From positions 15,799,501 to 15,863,500 of the forward strand of contig NC_087257.1 of the NCBI RefSeq assembly GCF_037042905.1: a DNA stretch of 64,000 nucleotides. The letters run 5' to 3'. Made by a program: the position numbers and the translations under genes. The notes under the pieces are model-generated. The model made no database searches. It was not told the origin of the DNA and worked only from the letters and a program-made list of their open reading frames with translations. This document shows positions 1 to 11,247 of the stretch, in pieces. Each line of letters opens with the position of its first letter. The stretch's first letter is position 1. Source of the stretch: Lytechinus pictus (Eukaryota; Echinodermata; Echinoidea; Temnopleuroida; Toxopneustidae).

Positions 1-93
1 ACAGATTAAATTCAAATTCTAGCTGAGCACACTAATCGTCTTGTATTGTTCTATAAGAGCAAATTCAATATAAAGAAAAAATACACTTTCTAA
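1..93 (-). repeat. Scrambled 3' UTR fragments of the BEL/Pao element
   Basis: Two short minus-oriented fragments of the element's 3' UTR are joined here. Bases 1-29 match 1,865-1,893 and bases 30-75 match 2,658-2,703, although in intact copies these two pieces lie hundreds of bases apart. The last bases run into a minus-oriented copy of the LTR start. No coding potential is visible. The left edge of the window cuts this cluster, so its outer boundary is unknown. Confidence 0.75.
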
Positions 94-223
94 ATCTTAC
101 ACTCCGGCCCCTTAAATGCATAGACACAACGGAGCATTTATCAATTTTTTCTTTCACGATTAAAAGAAAAAATTGATAAATGCTCCGTTGTGTCTATGCA
201 TTTAAGGGGCCGGAGTGTAAGAT
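94..223. repeat. Perfect inverted repeat, 61-bp arms, at a purine tract/LTR junction
   Basis: Arm 94-154 is the exact reverse complement of arm 163-223, with an 8-base loop at 155-162. Each arm holds the end of the element's 3' UTR, the purine tract AAGGGGCCGGAG and the first bases of the LTR (TGTAAGAT). The same sequence stands singly at 1,409-1,477, 6,150-6,221, 13,440-13,508 and 20,250-20,315. Here two copies face each other head to head. Confidence 0.9.
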
Positions 224-249
224 CAAGGTTATCAAGATCTTGCCTTTTT

Positions 250-1414
250 TGTGACGTATAACTACTAGTGACTTGACAGTAGACAGTACTCAAACAAAAG
301 ACTCGGTGACGCGGAATTTCCAGTTATCATACGATGCATGAAGTATACAATCTGGGCATACCATCTAGCATACCATCGAGCATACCATCGAGCATGTTCA
401 ATCTGTAGCATAAAAATATAAACAAACAATAATAAGCATCTGTATATGCAGTTACATTTATGTACTTGCATGAGATAAAATAAATAGTCTATGTATTGCA
501 CAAATTATTTGTGACGTTTGAATCTTGCATAAATAATATTCTGGTTTCCTGTAACATACCTATCAAATTCTGTCAATGTATTCCAAATGACCTTGAATAA
601 ACTTTGCAATATGCGGTAAAATAAACAAAACCTTGACTTCGTCTCATTTGTCCTTTATATCCACTACGATACTTAAATATTACCTTGCCTCTAAACTATA
701 TACTCTGAGGCATTATTGACTAGCAATAACTTTACTCAAACCAATAACTAGGCTTTCATTTCACCTTCACTGTATGTGTTATTTGTAATTATCAGGGCTT
801 TAAGATGCACCAAAAACTGGCTTTAATGCCTTATTTCCAAACTCATACATATACTGTATCCTTTTCAACAACTAGAACCAAATGTAGCTAACAAAGAACA
901 ACATTTGTTTATTTGACATTCCATTTCGTTTACAACTCTGAACATGAATAGCCTACTATGCACTGTGTGCGAGATTACCACACAGTACCGTACCGATATG
1001 CTATTACGCAACACTCTTCATGTGCATGTCCAATTACCTATCAATGTACAATGTCAATATACGTTTATCACACGTGTATTCTATACGTAAACTCCAAACA
1101 CTTTCACCAAAGTTATGAGCTAAATTAACAACAAATTAATTATCGTCTCGAGTTAATTTTGGTTCCATATATTCAGTTAAACATTACATTACGGAAATAT
1201 AAAGGTCCTTTTACTTACAACATTGGACTTGTACCGATTATCTTGAATTCTACTGTAAAGTCACGACGGGCTGAACTTTAAATCTTTGTCGATCTTGGCA
1301 AGGCAAATTTCCAACGCCCTCTATCGACCCAGATAAATGATGCTACAACTCAATTAACGTCTCTGACGTCATGTTAAATATTTCAAAGAAAAAATACACT
1401 TTCTAAATCTTACA
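250..1414 (-). mobile_element. Full-length LTR of the BEL/Pao element, minus orientation
   Basis: An LTR of 1,165 bp read on the minus strand, starting TGTAAG (at 1,414) and ending GTCACA (at 250). It is nearly identical to the plus LTRs at 6,214-7,377, 7,410-8,573 and 20,308-21,477. On its minus-strand 5' side it is preceded by the purine tract (complement of 1,415-1,426), so it is a 3' LTR of a minus-oriented copy. Near the end is a triple repeat of a 12-bp unit containing GATGGTATGCTC. The small ORF of 78 codons inside is present in every LTR copy and is not taken as a gene. Confidence 0.92.
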
Positions 1415-2911
1415 CTCCGGCCCCTTAAATGCATAGACACAACGGAGCATTTATCAATTTTTTCTTTCACGATTAAAATTTACACTGTATCTTGCTTCCC
1501 TTTAATCATTTGAACTGACTGGTAAGTAAGAATACACTAAACTCCAAATACCTTTAAATTGCATGTACCTGTATATAAATAATAACATGCACTATTTGCT
1601 TTAGTACACATAATTGGCTTTGACAACAATTGAAATCGACAACCCTTTCCAATATGGCAGTCTAGAAAATAATTTGATATAAACTTTAAATGCTTGTGAC
1701 CTAGAGACATTCAGTTATGCTCAAGAAAATAATGAATTGCCTTTTTCCTGCAATCATCTATAAAACATTGTCCCTTTAAAACATAAATTAACATCTATGT
1801 CCTATTATTTTTTACAAACATTGTGTTCCCTATTACACAATATCATATCATTTTCTGGGTCTTCACAGATTAAATTCAAATTCTAGCTGAGCATACAGTA
1901 TATACACAAAGTATAAATCTAACGTTATGTATCTTCAATCCTTACAACTCTTTGAATATTTCCAACTATTCTTTTCTTGCAAAAACACTTGAATTGAGTC
2001 GGTGTTTAAACTCAAAAGTGAACCTGTTTTTTGTCTCCTCTTAATCAGCAATGACAATATCAAACTCTCTGCATCAAATCTGGCACCTTTGTAAGAATAG
2101 TCTTGTTTGAATAACATACTTTATCAACTGTGATCATCAAATATGCCTTTTAGATCACAAAATACACAAAAAATACATCCTGAGGATGAGATACATTTAC
2201 TAGATTAACTAGTCTCTTATCAAGTTGAAATATCCCTTTTATATAGTCTTTCTTCAATCCACAATTTAATAAACGTTTTAATGAATTTCGGAACTTATTA
2301 TGTCCATCATCTTGAAATTCAAAGTTCTTCATGTTGTCGTCAATTTCAAACTGTTCATGTTGTAACTCATGATTCATTATAGTCTTGTTTTAAGTCTTGA
2401 ATGTTTCTAAACTTTCCATTCTTTAAGAATGATTTGCTGCTTGGCTGAATGTCGTCGTGATAAACTGCTTGAAAATGTCCTCCACTCTAACAGTCATTCA
2501 TCTCGAAACAATGAGAATGATTGGTTTCAAATTTTTGAACATTCCTTTGAGCATTTCAAAACAATTCTTGATAACTGATGCAAATTCCTTTTCCTTGATT
2601 AGCAATTCCTGCTTTTGCTGTGCTATCAAATTATCAATTTTCAATCGACCTGGTACCACACTAATCGTCTTGTATTGTTCTATAAGAGCAAATTCAATAT
2701 AAAGAAAATTTTACTCACTAATTTTAAACTTTCTGCTATTTCCAAAAATACGATTTCTGAACTGGTCCTTTTTGGATCTCACCTGCTACATTTTTACACT
2801 TTCACCACAATGAGAAATATATCTTTGTAGTGCCTTAAATTCAAATATTTTCTCTAACAAAATACATATGTATCAGATAATTTTTATGACCAAACATGTA
2901 CGTGTACAGAT
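1415..2911 (-). mobile_element. 3' UTR of the minus BEL/Pao copy
   Basis: The non-coding part between the end of the truncated gag-pol ORF (2,912) and the LTR. It carries the same two short open frames as the other copies: 75 codons at 2,150-2,377 and 60 codons at 1,935-2,117. Their sequence is shared among all copies but resembles no protein I recognise. The stretch 250-2,711 is the mirror image of 4,917-7,377. Confidence 0.85.
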
Positions 2912-4297
2912 TCAACCGTATCCCTTTTCTGAATTTCTTTGTTTTACAATGTACGGTGTGAAACTGTCAACTCCAAAATACATGTAGCCAAATAAAGGTT
3001 TACCAGGTGACACTCTGGGCAGATTGGCCAGGTCCGGCCCCTGTGGAACCTTGTCAGGTAATGCTTCTTCATTATGCTTTGCCACACAATCACTAATAAC
3101 TTGTGGACTTATGATTAAATGGTGAGGTAAGTACAATGAGGTTATATCTTCTAATTGTTCTGTCTTATTAACTTTCATTATAGAGTAGTTACTTAGCATA
3201 TGTTCTACGTCCACTTGGTGTTTCTTCTGAAGTGTATCATCTATCAGTAATCTCTTGGGTGACGACTGCAAACGCTGTTCTGCAGTCAAAATGTCGTCTG
3301 GTAGTTTTGGCGTTTTCTTCTCAAACGACGTTGGCGATAGGTTGTGAACTCCATCCTTTTTACCACTACTCTCCCGGAAAGCTGACGCATTACTAACATT
3401 GATGGACGAAACCTTGTCCTTCTGAAGAACTTCTGAGCTTTCATTCTTCCTGAATATCTGAAGTCTGCCATCCTCCAGTTTGATGTCGCTACCAACAAAG
3501 CTTGTAGTAGCTGTGTGTATGTCTTCTGGCATCTTGGGCTGGACAGGACCACTTACTGCCCATCCTAATTTGGTTCTTACAGCATAAGGTCCATCCTCGG
3601 ATGCTCTAATTTCTATAGGTATCAATGCTCCAGGCACATCTTGTCCGATCAAAAGTCCAACTTCATGTTGTGTGACGATAGGAATGTTGATTCCTTCTAG
3701 GTGGTTCCATCCTCTGATGTCTTCCATCTTGGCGATGTGAGATTCTTTGACGTTGATTGACTCTCTTGTATATACACGTGGTAACTTCACTATCTCTGTA
3801 TCTTTGCCTGTGTCTACTATGAGGCTAACAACTGATGTATCTACTGTGCTGTTAGATCTTCCAAGTGTTGATAGATTTAGACTTTGCTTCCTTTCCACTG
3901 CATTAAGTTGTCTGGATAGGGCTGCTGTACAAAACGTGCTGGTAGAACCAGTATCTAGGAGTGCGTAAGTTTCAACAGACTGGCTCTCGTTGTGTGCCCT
4001 TACCCTAACTGGAACGATGGGAAGTACACACCTACCGGCCCCTGTGACCGACTTATCAATGAAGCTATTCTGAGCTGTTTGGATTTCATCAAATGGCGTT
4101 TGAGTGGAAGATGATATCAAATGTTTATTTGGTTGAGGCTGATTCTCTATCTCTTGATGCGGAGTACCTCTTTCAGGTGACAAGCTTTCCCGAAATAAGT
4201 GGAGAAACTTTGTATGTTTTCTCTGACATCCTGGTACTGAGCATGTTCGGTTCAACTTACAAATTCTGCTGGTATGACCTTGTTGCAAGCAATTGAA
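2912..4297 (-). pseudogene. Truncated gag-pro-RT fragment of BEL/Pao element, minus copy
   Basis: Read on the minus strand this begins in the second Gag zinc knuckle (CFNCLQQGHTSRIC) and continues through the retroviral-type aspartic protease (active site LLDTGSTSTFC, about residue 150 of the open frame). It then has the start of the reverse transcriptase (YLPHH and QGPDL motifs) and jumps into an integrase-like segment (GVDSFTPYIVKQ) before a stop at 2,912. It matches residues about 410-871 of the plus ORF at 8,632-11,247. The 5' part of gag is missing: at 4,297 the sequence switches to a plus-strand integrase fragment. An open frame runs on to 4,399, but its first 34 codons are antisense to that integrase and are accidental. 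Confidence 0.85.
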
Positions 4298-4775
4298 ACA
4301 TTTATTGACTCTTATGTGTCTGGTAGAGTCAATTGTAAATGGACGTCCAGTAACCACTGTCTCCGACGATGCCCGAGATGCTGAGCCCCTTACACCCAAC
4401 CATTTGTTGCTCCTGAGGTCAAATAATCCCCTTCCGCCTGATGTATTTCAGAAGCAGGACTTGTATGGACGTCGGCGCTGGAAACAAATCCAATACTTAG
4501 CAGATGTTTTCTGGCGGCGGTGGGTAAAGGAGTATTTGCCTACCCTACAGCAACGTCAAAAGTGGCAAAAACCAACAAGAAATCTGGTTGAAGGTGATAT
4601 TGTATTGATAATGGATGATCAACCTAGGAACAAGTGGCTAATGGGAAGGGTGACAGAGACCTTCCCTGGTAAGGACAAGCTCGTCAGATCTGTAAAGGTA
4701 AAGCACAGCAGTGGGACCCTAGAACGACCTGTTCAAAAATTATGCCTTTTGGAGGCAACCGGATTAAATGTTTAA
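4298..4775 (+). pseudogene. Integrase C-terminus plus DUF5641 fragment of BEL/Pao element
   Basis: A 5'-truncated piece of the integrase ORF, identical in sequence to 18,397-18,872. It keeps the end of the integrase core and the DUF5641 domain typical of BEL/Pao elements (motifs LIMDDQPRNKWLMGRV and RPVQKLCLLE, with a W-W rich helix before them), and the normal stop at 4,775. The upstream zinc-binding domain and all three acidic catalytic residues are missing, so it cannot be active alone. It abuts the minus-oriented gag-pro fragment at 4,297/4,298. Confidence 0.88.
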
Positions 4776-6213
4776 GCGAGAGAGTTAAAATCGCAGTGTC
4801 TAAACTCCCATTTCCCTGGTCTAAGTGCATTTAACAAGCAATTTGTGCGGAATATGGATTTGATAAAAGGATAAGGAGTAAATTCATATCTGAGATTTAT
4901 TTGTCAAATCTGTTTAAAATTTTCTTTATATTGAACTTGCTCTTATAGAACAATACAAGAAGATTAGTGTGGTACCAGGTCAATTGAAATTGATAATTTG
5001 ATAGCACAGCAAAAGCAGGAACTGCTAATCAAGGAAAAGGAATTTGCATCAGTTATCAAGAATTGTTTTTGAAATGCTCAAAGGAATGTTCAAAATTTTG
5101 AAACCAATCATTCTCATTGTTTCGAGATGAATGACTGTTAGAGTGGAGGACATTTTCAAGCAGTTTATCACGACGACATTCAGCCAAGCAGCAAATCATT
5201 CTTAAAGAATGGAAAGTTTAGAAACATTCAAGACTTGAAACAAGACTATAATGAATCATGAGTTACAACATGAACAGTTTGAAATTGACGACAACATGAA
5301 GAACTTTGAATTTCAAGATGATGGACATAATAAGTTCCGAAATTCATTAAAACGTTTATTAAATTGTGGATTGAAGAAAGACTATATAAAAGGGATATTT
5401 CAACTTGATAAGAGACTAGTTAATCTAGTAAATGTATCTCATCCTCAGGATGTATTTTTTGTGTATTTTGTGATCTAAAAGGCATATTTGATGATCACAG
5501 TTGATAAAGTATGTTATTCAAACAAGACTATTCTTACAAAGGTGCCAGATTTGATGCAGAGAGTTTGATATTGTCATTGCTGATTAAGAGGAGACAAAAA
5601 ACAGGTTCACTTTTGAGTTTAAACACCGACTCAATTCAAGTGTTTTTGCAAGAAAAGAATAGTTGGAAATATTCAAAGAGTTGTAAGGATTGAAGATACA
5701 TAACGTTAGATTTATACTTTGTGTATATACTGTATGCTCAGCTAGAATTTGAATTTAATCTGTGAAGACCCAGAAAATGATATGATATTGTGTAATAGGG
5801 AACACAATGTTTGTAAAAAATAATAGGACATAGATGTTAATTTATGTTTTAAAGGGACAATGTTTTATAGATGATTGCAGGAAAAAGGCAATTCATTATT
5901 TTCTTGAGCATAACTGAATGTCTCTAGGTCACAAGCATTTAAAGTTTATATCAAATTATTTTCTAGACTGCCATATTGGAAAGGGTTGTCGATTTCAATT
6001 GTTGTCAAAGCCAATTATGTGTACTAAAGCAAATAGTGCATGTTATTATTTATATACAGGTACATGCAATTTAAAGGTATTTGGAGTTTAGTGTATTCTT
6101 ACTTACCAGTCAGTTCAAATGATTAAAGGGAAGCAAGATACAGTGTAAATTTTAATCGTGAAAGAAAAAATTGATAAATGCTCCGCTGTGTCTATGCATT
6201 TAAGGGGCCGGAG
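4776..6213 (+). mobile_element. 3' UTR of BEL/Pao copy, ending in the purine tract
   Basis: A 1.44-kb non-coding tail downstream of DUF5641. It holds the 75-codon (5,251-5,478) and 60-codon (5,511-5,693) open frames common to all copies. It ends with the purine-rich AAGGGGCCGGAG at 6,202-6,213 directly before the TG of the LTR, as expected for the plus-strand primer site of an LTR element. From 4,917 on it is the right arm of the 2.46-kb inverted repeat. Confidence 0.85.
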
Positions 6214-7377
6214 TGTAAGATTTAGAAAGTGTATTTTTTCTTTGAAATATTTAACATGACGTCAGAGACGTTAATTGAGTTGTAGCATCATTTATCTGGG
6301 TCGATAGAGGGCGTTGGAAATTTGCCTTGCCAAGATTGACAAAGATTTAAAGTTCAGCCCGTCGTGACTTTACAGTAGAATTCAAGATAATCGGTACAAG
6401 TCCAATGTTGTAAGTAAAAGGACCTTTATATTTCCGTAATGTAATGTTTAACTGAATATATGGAACCAAAATTAACTCGAGACGATAATTAATTTGTTGT
6501 TAATTTAGCTCATAACTTTGGTGAAAGTGTTTGGAGTTTACGTATAGAATACACGTGTGATAAACGTATATTGACATTGTACATTGATAGGTAATTGGAC
6601 ATGCACATGAAGAGTGTTGCGTAATAGCATATCGGTACGGTACTGTGTGGTAATCTCGCACACAGTGCATAGTAGGCTATTCATGTTCAGAGTTGTAAAC
6701 GAAATGGAATGTCAAATAAACAAATGTTGTTCTTTGTTAGCTACATTTGGTTCTAGTTGTTGAAAAGGATACAGTATATGTATGAGTTTGGAAATAAGGC
6801 ATTAAAGCCAGTTTTTGGTGCATCTTAAAGCCCTGATAATTACAAATAACACATACAGTGAAGGTGAAATGAAAGCCTAGTTATTGGTTTGAGTAAAGTT
6901 ATTGCTAGTCAATAATGCCTCAGAGTATATAGTTTAGAGGCAAGGTAATATTTAAGTATCGTAGTGGATATAAAGGACAAATGAGACGAAGTCAAGGTTT
7001 TGTTTATTTACCGCATATTGCAAAGTTTATTCAAGGTCATTTGGAATACATTGACAGAATTTGATAGGTATGTTACAGGAAACCAGAATATTATTTATGC
7101 AAGATTCAAACGTCACAAATAATTTGTGCAATACATAGACTATTTATTTTATCTCATGCAAGTACATAAATGTAACTGCATATACAGATGCTTATTATTG
7201 TTTGTTTATATTTTTATGCTACAGATTGAACATGCTCGATGGTATGCTCGATGGTATGCTAGATGGTATGCCCAGATTGTATACTTCATGCATCGTATGA
7301 TAACTGGAAATTCCGCGTCACCGAGTCTTTTGTTTGAGTACTGTCTACTGTCAAGTCACTAGTAGTTATACGTCACA
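6214..7377 (+). mobile_element. 3' LTR of BEL/Pao copy (plus)
   Basis: An LTR of 1,164 bp, TGTAAG...GTCACA, preceded by the purine tract. It is nearly identical to the LTR at 7,410-8,573; I see only isolated differences, for example a T/C change in the AAGATYGACAAAG stretch. It is followed by 32 bp of A/T-rich linker and then another LTR in the same orientation. Confidence 0.93.
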
Positions 7378-7409
7378 AAAAAAAAAACATTTTTTAAAAA
7401 TTTGTTTAG
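7378..7409. other. 32-bp A/T-rich linker between two tandem LTRs
   Basis: The linker consists of an A run, a T run, an A run and TTTGTTTAG. It separates the 3' LTR at 6,214-7,377 from the LTR at 7,410-8,573. It is not part of the element consensus as seen in the other copies. Confidence 0.8.
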
Positions 7410-8573
7410 TGTAAGATTTAGAAAGTGTATTTTTTCTTTGAAATATTTAACATGACGTCAGAGACGTTAATTGAGTTGTAGCATCATTTATCTGGGTCGA
7501 TAGAGGGCGTTGGAAATTTGCCTTGCCAAGATCGACAAAGATTTAAAGTTCAGCCCGTCGTGACTTTACAGTAGAATTCAAGATAATCGGTACAAGTCCA
7601 ATGTTGTAAGTAAAAGGACCTTTATATTTCCGTAATGTAATGTTTAACTGAATATATGGAACCAAAATTAACTCGAGACGATAATTAATTTGTTGTTAAT
7701 TTAGCTCATAACTTTGGTGAAAGTGTTTGGAGTTTACGTATAGAATACACGTGTGATAAACGTATATTGACATTGTACATTGATAGGTAATTGGACATGC
7801 ACATGAAGAGTGTTGCGTAATAGCATATCGGTACGGTACTGTGTGGTAATCTCGCACACAGTGCATAGTAGGCTATTCATGTTCAGAGTTGTAAACGAAA
7901 TGGAATGTCAAATAAACAAATGTTGTTCTTTGTTAGCTACATTTGGTTCTAGTTGTTGAAAAGGATACAGTATATGTATGAGTTTGGAAATAAGGCATTA
8001 AAGCCAGTTTTTGGTGCATCTTAAAGCCCTGATAATTACAAATAACACATACAGTGAAGGTGAAATGAAAGCCTAGTTATTGGTTTGAGTAAAGTTATTG
8101 CTAGTCAATAATGCCTCAGAGTATATAGTTTAGAGGCAAGGTAATATTTAAGTATCGTAGTGGATATAAAGGACAAATGAGACGAAGTCAAGGTTTTGTT
8201 TATTTACCGCATATTGCAAAGTTTATTCAAGGTCATTTGGAATACATTGACAGAATTTGATAGGTATGTTACAGGAAACCAGAATATTATTTATGCAAGA
8301 TTCAAACGTCACAAATAATTTGTGCAATACATAGACTATTTATTTTATCTCATGCAAGTACATAAATGTAACTGCATATACAGATGCTTATTATTGTTTG
8401 TTTATATTTTTATGCTACAGATTGAACATGCTCGATGGTATGCTCGATGGTATGCTAGATGGTATGCCCAGATTGTATACTTCATGCATCGTATGATAAC
8501 TGGAAATTCCGCGTCACCGAGTCTTTTGTTTGAGTACTGTCTACTGTCAAGTCACTAGTAGTTATACGTCACA
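7410..8573 (+). mobile_element. 5' LTR of BEL/Pao copy A
   Basis: A full-length LTR of 1,164 bp, TGTAAG...GTCACA, upstream of the 871-codon gag-pro ORF. In all copies with a leader the base after the LTR varies and then AAAGTTCAATAACAATCG follows. No TGG that could start a tRNA primer-binding site is seen between the LTR and the gag start codon. Confidence 0.92.
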
Positions 8574-8631
8574 AAAAGTTCAATAACAATCGTCACCGTA
8601 AGAACAGTCGTCACCGTCAAGAACAGTCGCC

Positions 8632-11247
8632 ATGAGTGGATCATCTGAAAGTATCAAGTCCGAGGACTCGGCCAGCCAAGGTGGTAAGAGTTCAACAGCG
8701 TCATCGAGGATAAAGACGAAGGCCAAGAAGGCAGCCCTGGCAGCAGAGCTAGCATCCTTGAAGGAACAGCATGAGTTAGAGCTTCAAGAATTTCATCTAC
8801 AGCAAAAGAAGGCACAGTTTATGTTAGAAACTAAGCTCAAAGTTGCAGCAGCAGAAGAGGCTGTATATGAACAATTTGATCAGCATCCCAGTCAACTCGA
8901 CATTAAGATAGAACCCACAAGTGAAGAACTTGGTCAACAGCAGCAGCCCATTCAGCCACAGATTCAGGCCAGCGAGCATCGCAACAATGTACGTCAGGAG
9001 AATTTGGAAGACACAATGCCATACCCGCAGCACAACCAAGATTTGTATCAGTATCAGCAAATACAGCATCGTTTGTTGGAAGCAATAAGCCTGTCAAATG
9101 TGGAAATCATGAAGTTTAACGGTAACCCTTTACACTATCATGAGTTCATGGCATGTTTTGATAATTTGATAGGCTCGTCTACACTAGACAGAGGGACAAA
9201 GCTCATGAAGTTGTATCAGTGCTGTGAAGGGGATGTAAAGAACATCATACAGTGTTGTATGGTAATGGATCCAGTGCTAGGATATCAACGCGCCAGAGAA
9301 TTACTGAGAGAACGCTTTGGCAGTAGATTTAAGATAGGAGAAGCATGGATTGAACAGATAACTAATGGTTCAGCACTTCATGCAAATGATAGAACTGGAC
9401 TACGCAAGTTTGCTGACGAATTACAGGTATGTCTTGAGACTCTTAAGGCATTGAATCTGACAAAGGAAATCAGCAGTAACAGAGAGCTGGTCAAACTGGC
9501 AGAAAGACTACCATTTCATCTCAAAGCTAGATGGTTGAAAGTAGTGAGAGACATTAGGCAAAGAGGTCGATCTCCAGATATCACTGACATGGTGAAGTTT
9601 GTATCTGATGCCGCCGAAGAAGTTAACGATCCAGTCTTCGGTGAGCTGACTGCGACTTCTCCAAGATCAGCATCTAAACCAAGCTTCAACAAGCAACATT
9701 CAAAGAGCAGCTACTCTACAGCAGTCACTGATAATTCAAGCTTTCCTAAGCCCAAGAAGTGCTTCAAGTGTTATCAAGACCATACCTTGTTTGGTTGTGA
9801 CAGCTTTAAGTCTCTGACACCTGATGAGAGATTTAAATTTGCACAAGAGAACAGACTATGTTTCAATTGCTTGCAACAAGGTCATACCAGCAGAATTTGT
9901 AAGTTGAACCGAACATGCTCAGTACCAGGATGTCAGAGAAAACATACAAAGTTTCTCCACTTATTTCGGGAAAGCTTGTCACCTGAAAGAGGTACTCCGC
10001 ATCAAGAGATAGAGAATCAGCCTCAACCAAATAAACATTTGATATCATCTTCCACTCAAACGCCATTTGATGAAATCCAAACAGCTCAGAATAGCTTCAT
10101 TGATAAGTCGGTCACAGGGGCCGGTAGGTGTGTACTTCCCATCGTTCCAGTTAGGGTAAGGGCACACAACGAGAGCCAGTCTGTTGAAACTTACGCACTC
10201 CTAGATACTGGTTCTACCAGCACGTTTTGTACAGCAGCCCTATCCAGACAACTTAATGCAGTGGAAAGGAAGCAAAGTCTAAATCTATCAACACTTGGAA
10301 GATCTAACAGCACAGTAGATACATCAGTTGTTAGCCTCATAGTAGACACAGGCAAAGATACAGAGATAGTGAAGTTACCACGTGTATATACAAGAGAGTC
10401 AATCAACGTCAAAGAATCTCACATCGCCAAGATGGAAGACATAAGAGGATGGAACCACCTAGAAGGAATCAACATTCCTATCGTCACACAACATGAAGTT
10501 GGACTTTTGATCGGACAAGATGTGCCTGGAGCATTGATACCTATAGAAATTAGAGCATCCGAGGATGGACCTTATGCTGTAAGAACCAAATTAGGATGGG
10601 CAGTAAGTGGTCCTGTCCAGCCCAAGATGCCAGAAGACATACACACAGCTACTACAAGCTTTGTTGGTAGCGACATCAAACTGGAGGATGGCAGACTTCA
10701 GATATTCAGGAAGAATGAAAGCTCAGAAGTTCTTCAGAAGGACAAGGTTTCGTCCATCAATGTTAGTAATGCGTCAGCTTTCCGGGAGAGTAGTGGTAAA
10801 AAGGATGGAGTTCACAACCTATCGCCAACGTCGTTTGAGAAGAAAACGCCAAAACTACCAGACGACATTTTGACTGCAGAACAGCGTTTGCAGTCGTCAC
10901 CCAAGAGATTACTGATAGATGATACACTTCAGAAGAAACACCAAGTGGACGTAGAACATATGCTAAGTAACTACTCTATAATGAAAGTTAATAAGACAGA
11001 ACAATTAGAAGATATAACCTCATTGTACTTACCTCACCATTTAATCATAAGTCCACAAGTTATTAGTGATTGTGTGGCAAAGCATAATGAAGAAGCATTA
11101 CCTGACAAGGTTCCACAGGGGCCGGACCTGGCCAATCTGCCCAGAGTGTCACCTGGTAAACCTTTATTTGGCTACATGTATTTTGGAGTTGACAGTTTCA
11201 CACCGTACATTGTAAAACAAAGAAATTCAGAAAAGGGATACGGTTGA
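8632..11247 (+). CDS. Gag-protease ORF with deleted reverse transcriptase, BEL/Pao copy A
   Basis: An open frame of 871 codons starting at the ATG 58 bp after the 5' LTR. Order of parts: a basic, Glu/Lys-rich predicted coiled coil (about 28-80); a Gag region of the DUF1759 type (about 150-330); a zinc-knuckle pair at about 376 (CFKC..H..C) and 410 (CFNCLQQGHTSRIC); an aspartic protease of DUF1758 type with LLDTGSTSTFC near 523; and the first part of the reverse transcriptase, with a YLPHH motif and QGPDL. After that the frame jumps straight to an integrase-like GVDSFTPYIVKQ and stops. The polymerase active site (YxDD), RNase H and nearly all of integrase are missing. In the family this protein would form particles and cut itself; here it could act only with enzymes from an intact element. 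The same deletion joint occurs in the minus copy at 2,912-4,297. Confidence 0.88.
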   Translation: MSGSSESIKSEDSASQGGKSSTASSRIKTKAKKAALAAELASLKEQHELELQEFHLQQKKAQFMLETKLKVAAAEEAVYEQFDQHPSQLDIKIEPTSEELGQQQQPIQPQIQASEHRNNVRQENLEDTMPYPQHNQDLYQYQQIQHRLLEAISLSNVEIMKFNGNPLHYHEFMACFDNLIGSSTLDRGTKLMKLYQCCEGDVKNIIQCCMVMDPVLGYQRARELLRERFGSRFKIGEAWIEQITNGSALHANDRTGLRKFADELQVCLETLKALNLTKEISSNRELVKLAERLPFHLKARWLKVVRDIRQRGRSPDITDMVKFVSDAAEEVNDPVFGELTATSPRSASKPSFNKQHSKSSYSTAVTDNSSFPKPKKCFKCYQDHTLFGCDSFKSLTPDERFKFAQENRLCFNCLQQGHTSRICKLNRTCSVPGCQRKHTKFLHLFRESLSPERGTPHQEIENQPQPNKHLISSSTQTPFDEIQTAQNSFIDKSVTGAGRCVLPIVPVRVRAHNESQSVETYALLDTGSTSTFCTAALSRQLNAVERKQSLNLSTLGRSNSTVDTSVVSLIVDTGKDTEIVKLPRVYTRESINVKESHIAKMEDIRGWNHLEGINIPIVTQHEVGLLIGQDVPGALIPIEIRASEDGPYAVRTKLGWAVSGPVQPKMPEDIHTATTSFVGSDIKLEDGRLQIFRKNESSEVLQKDKVSSINVSNASAFRESSGKKDGVHNLSPTSFEKKTPKLPDDILTAEQRLQSSPKRLLIDDTLQKKHQVDVEHMLSNYSIMKVNKTEQLEDITSLYLPHHLIISPQVISDCVAKHNEEALPDKVPQGPDLANLPRVSPGKPLFGYMYFGVDSFTPYIVKQRNSEKGYG

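Noticed and set aside
4298-4399. N-terminal 34 codons of a 495-codon minus frame that runs into the gag-pro fragment
   Set aside because: These codons are antisense to the integrase fragment; the frame is open only because two inverted pieces were joined.
7126-7362. 78-codon frame with triple ARWY repeats, present in each LTR
   Set aside because: It lies in the non-coding LTR and reflects the 12-bp repeat; no context for translation.
9863-10066. Minus-strand frames inside gag-pro
   Set aside because: Shadows of the real plus frame.
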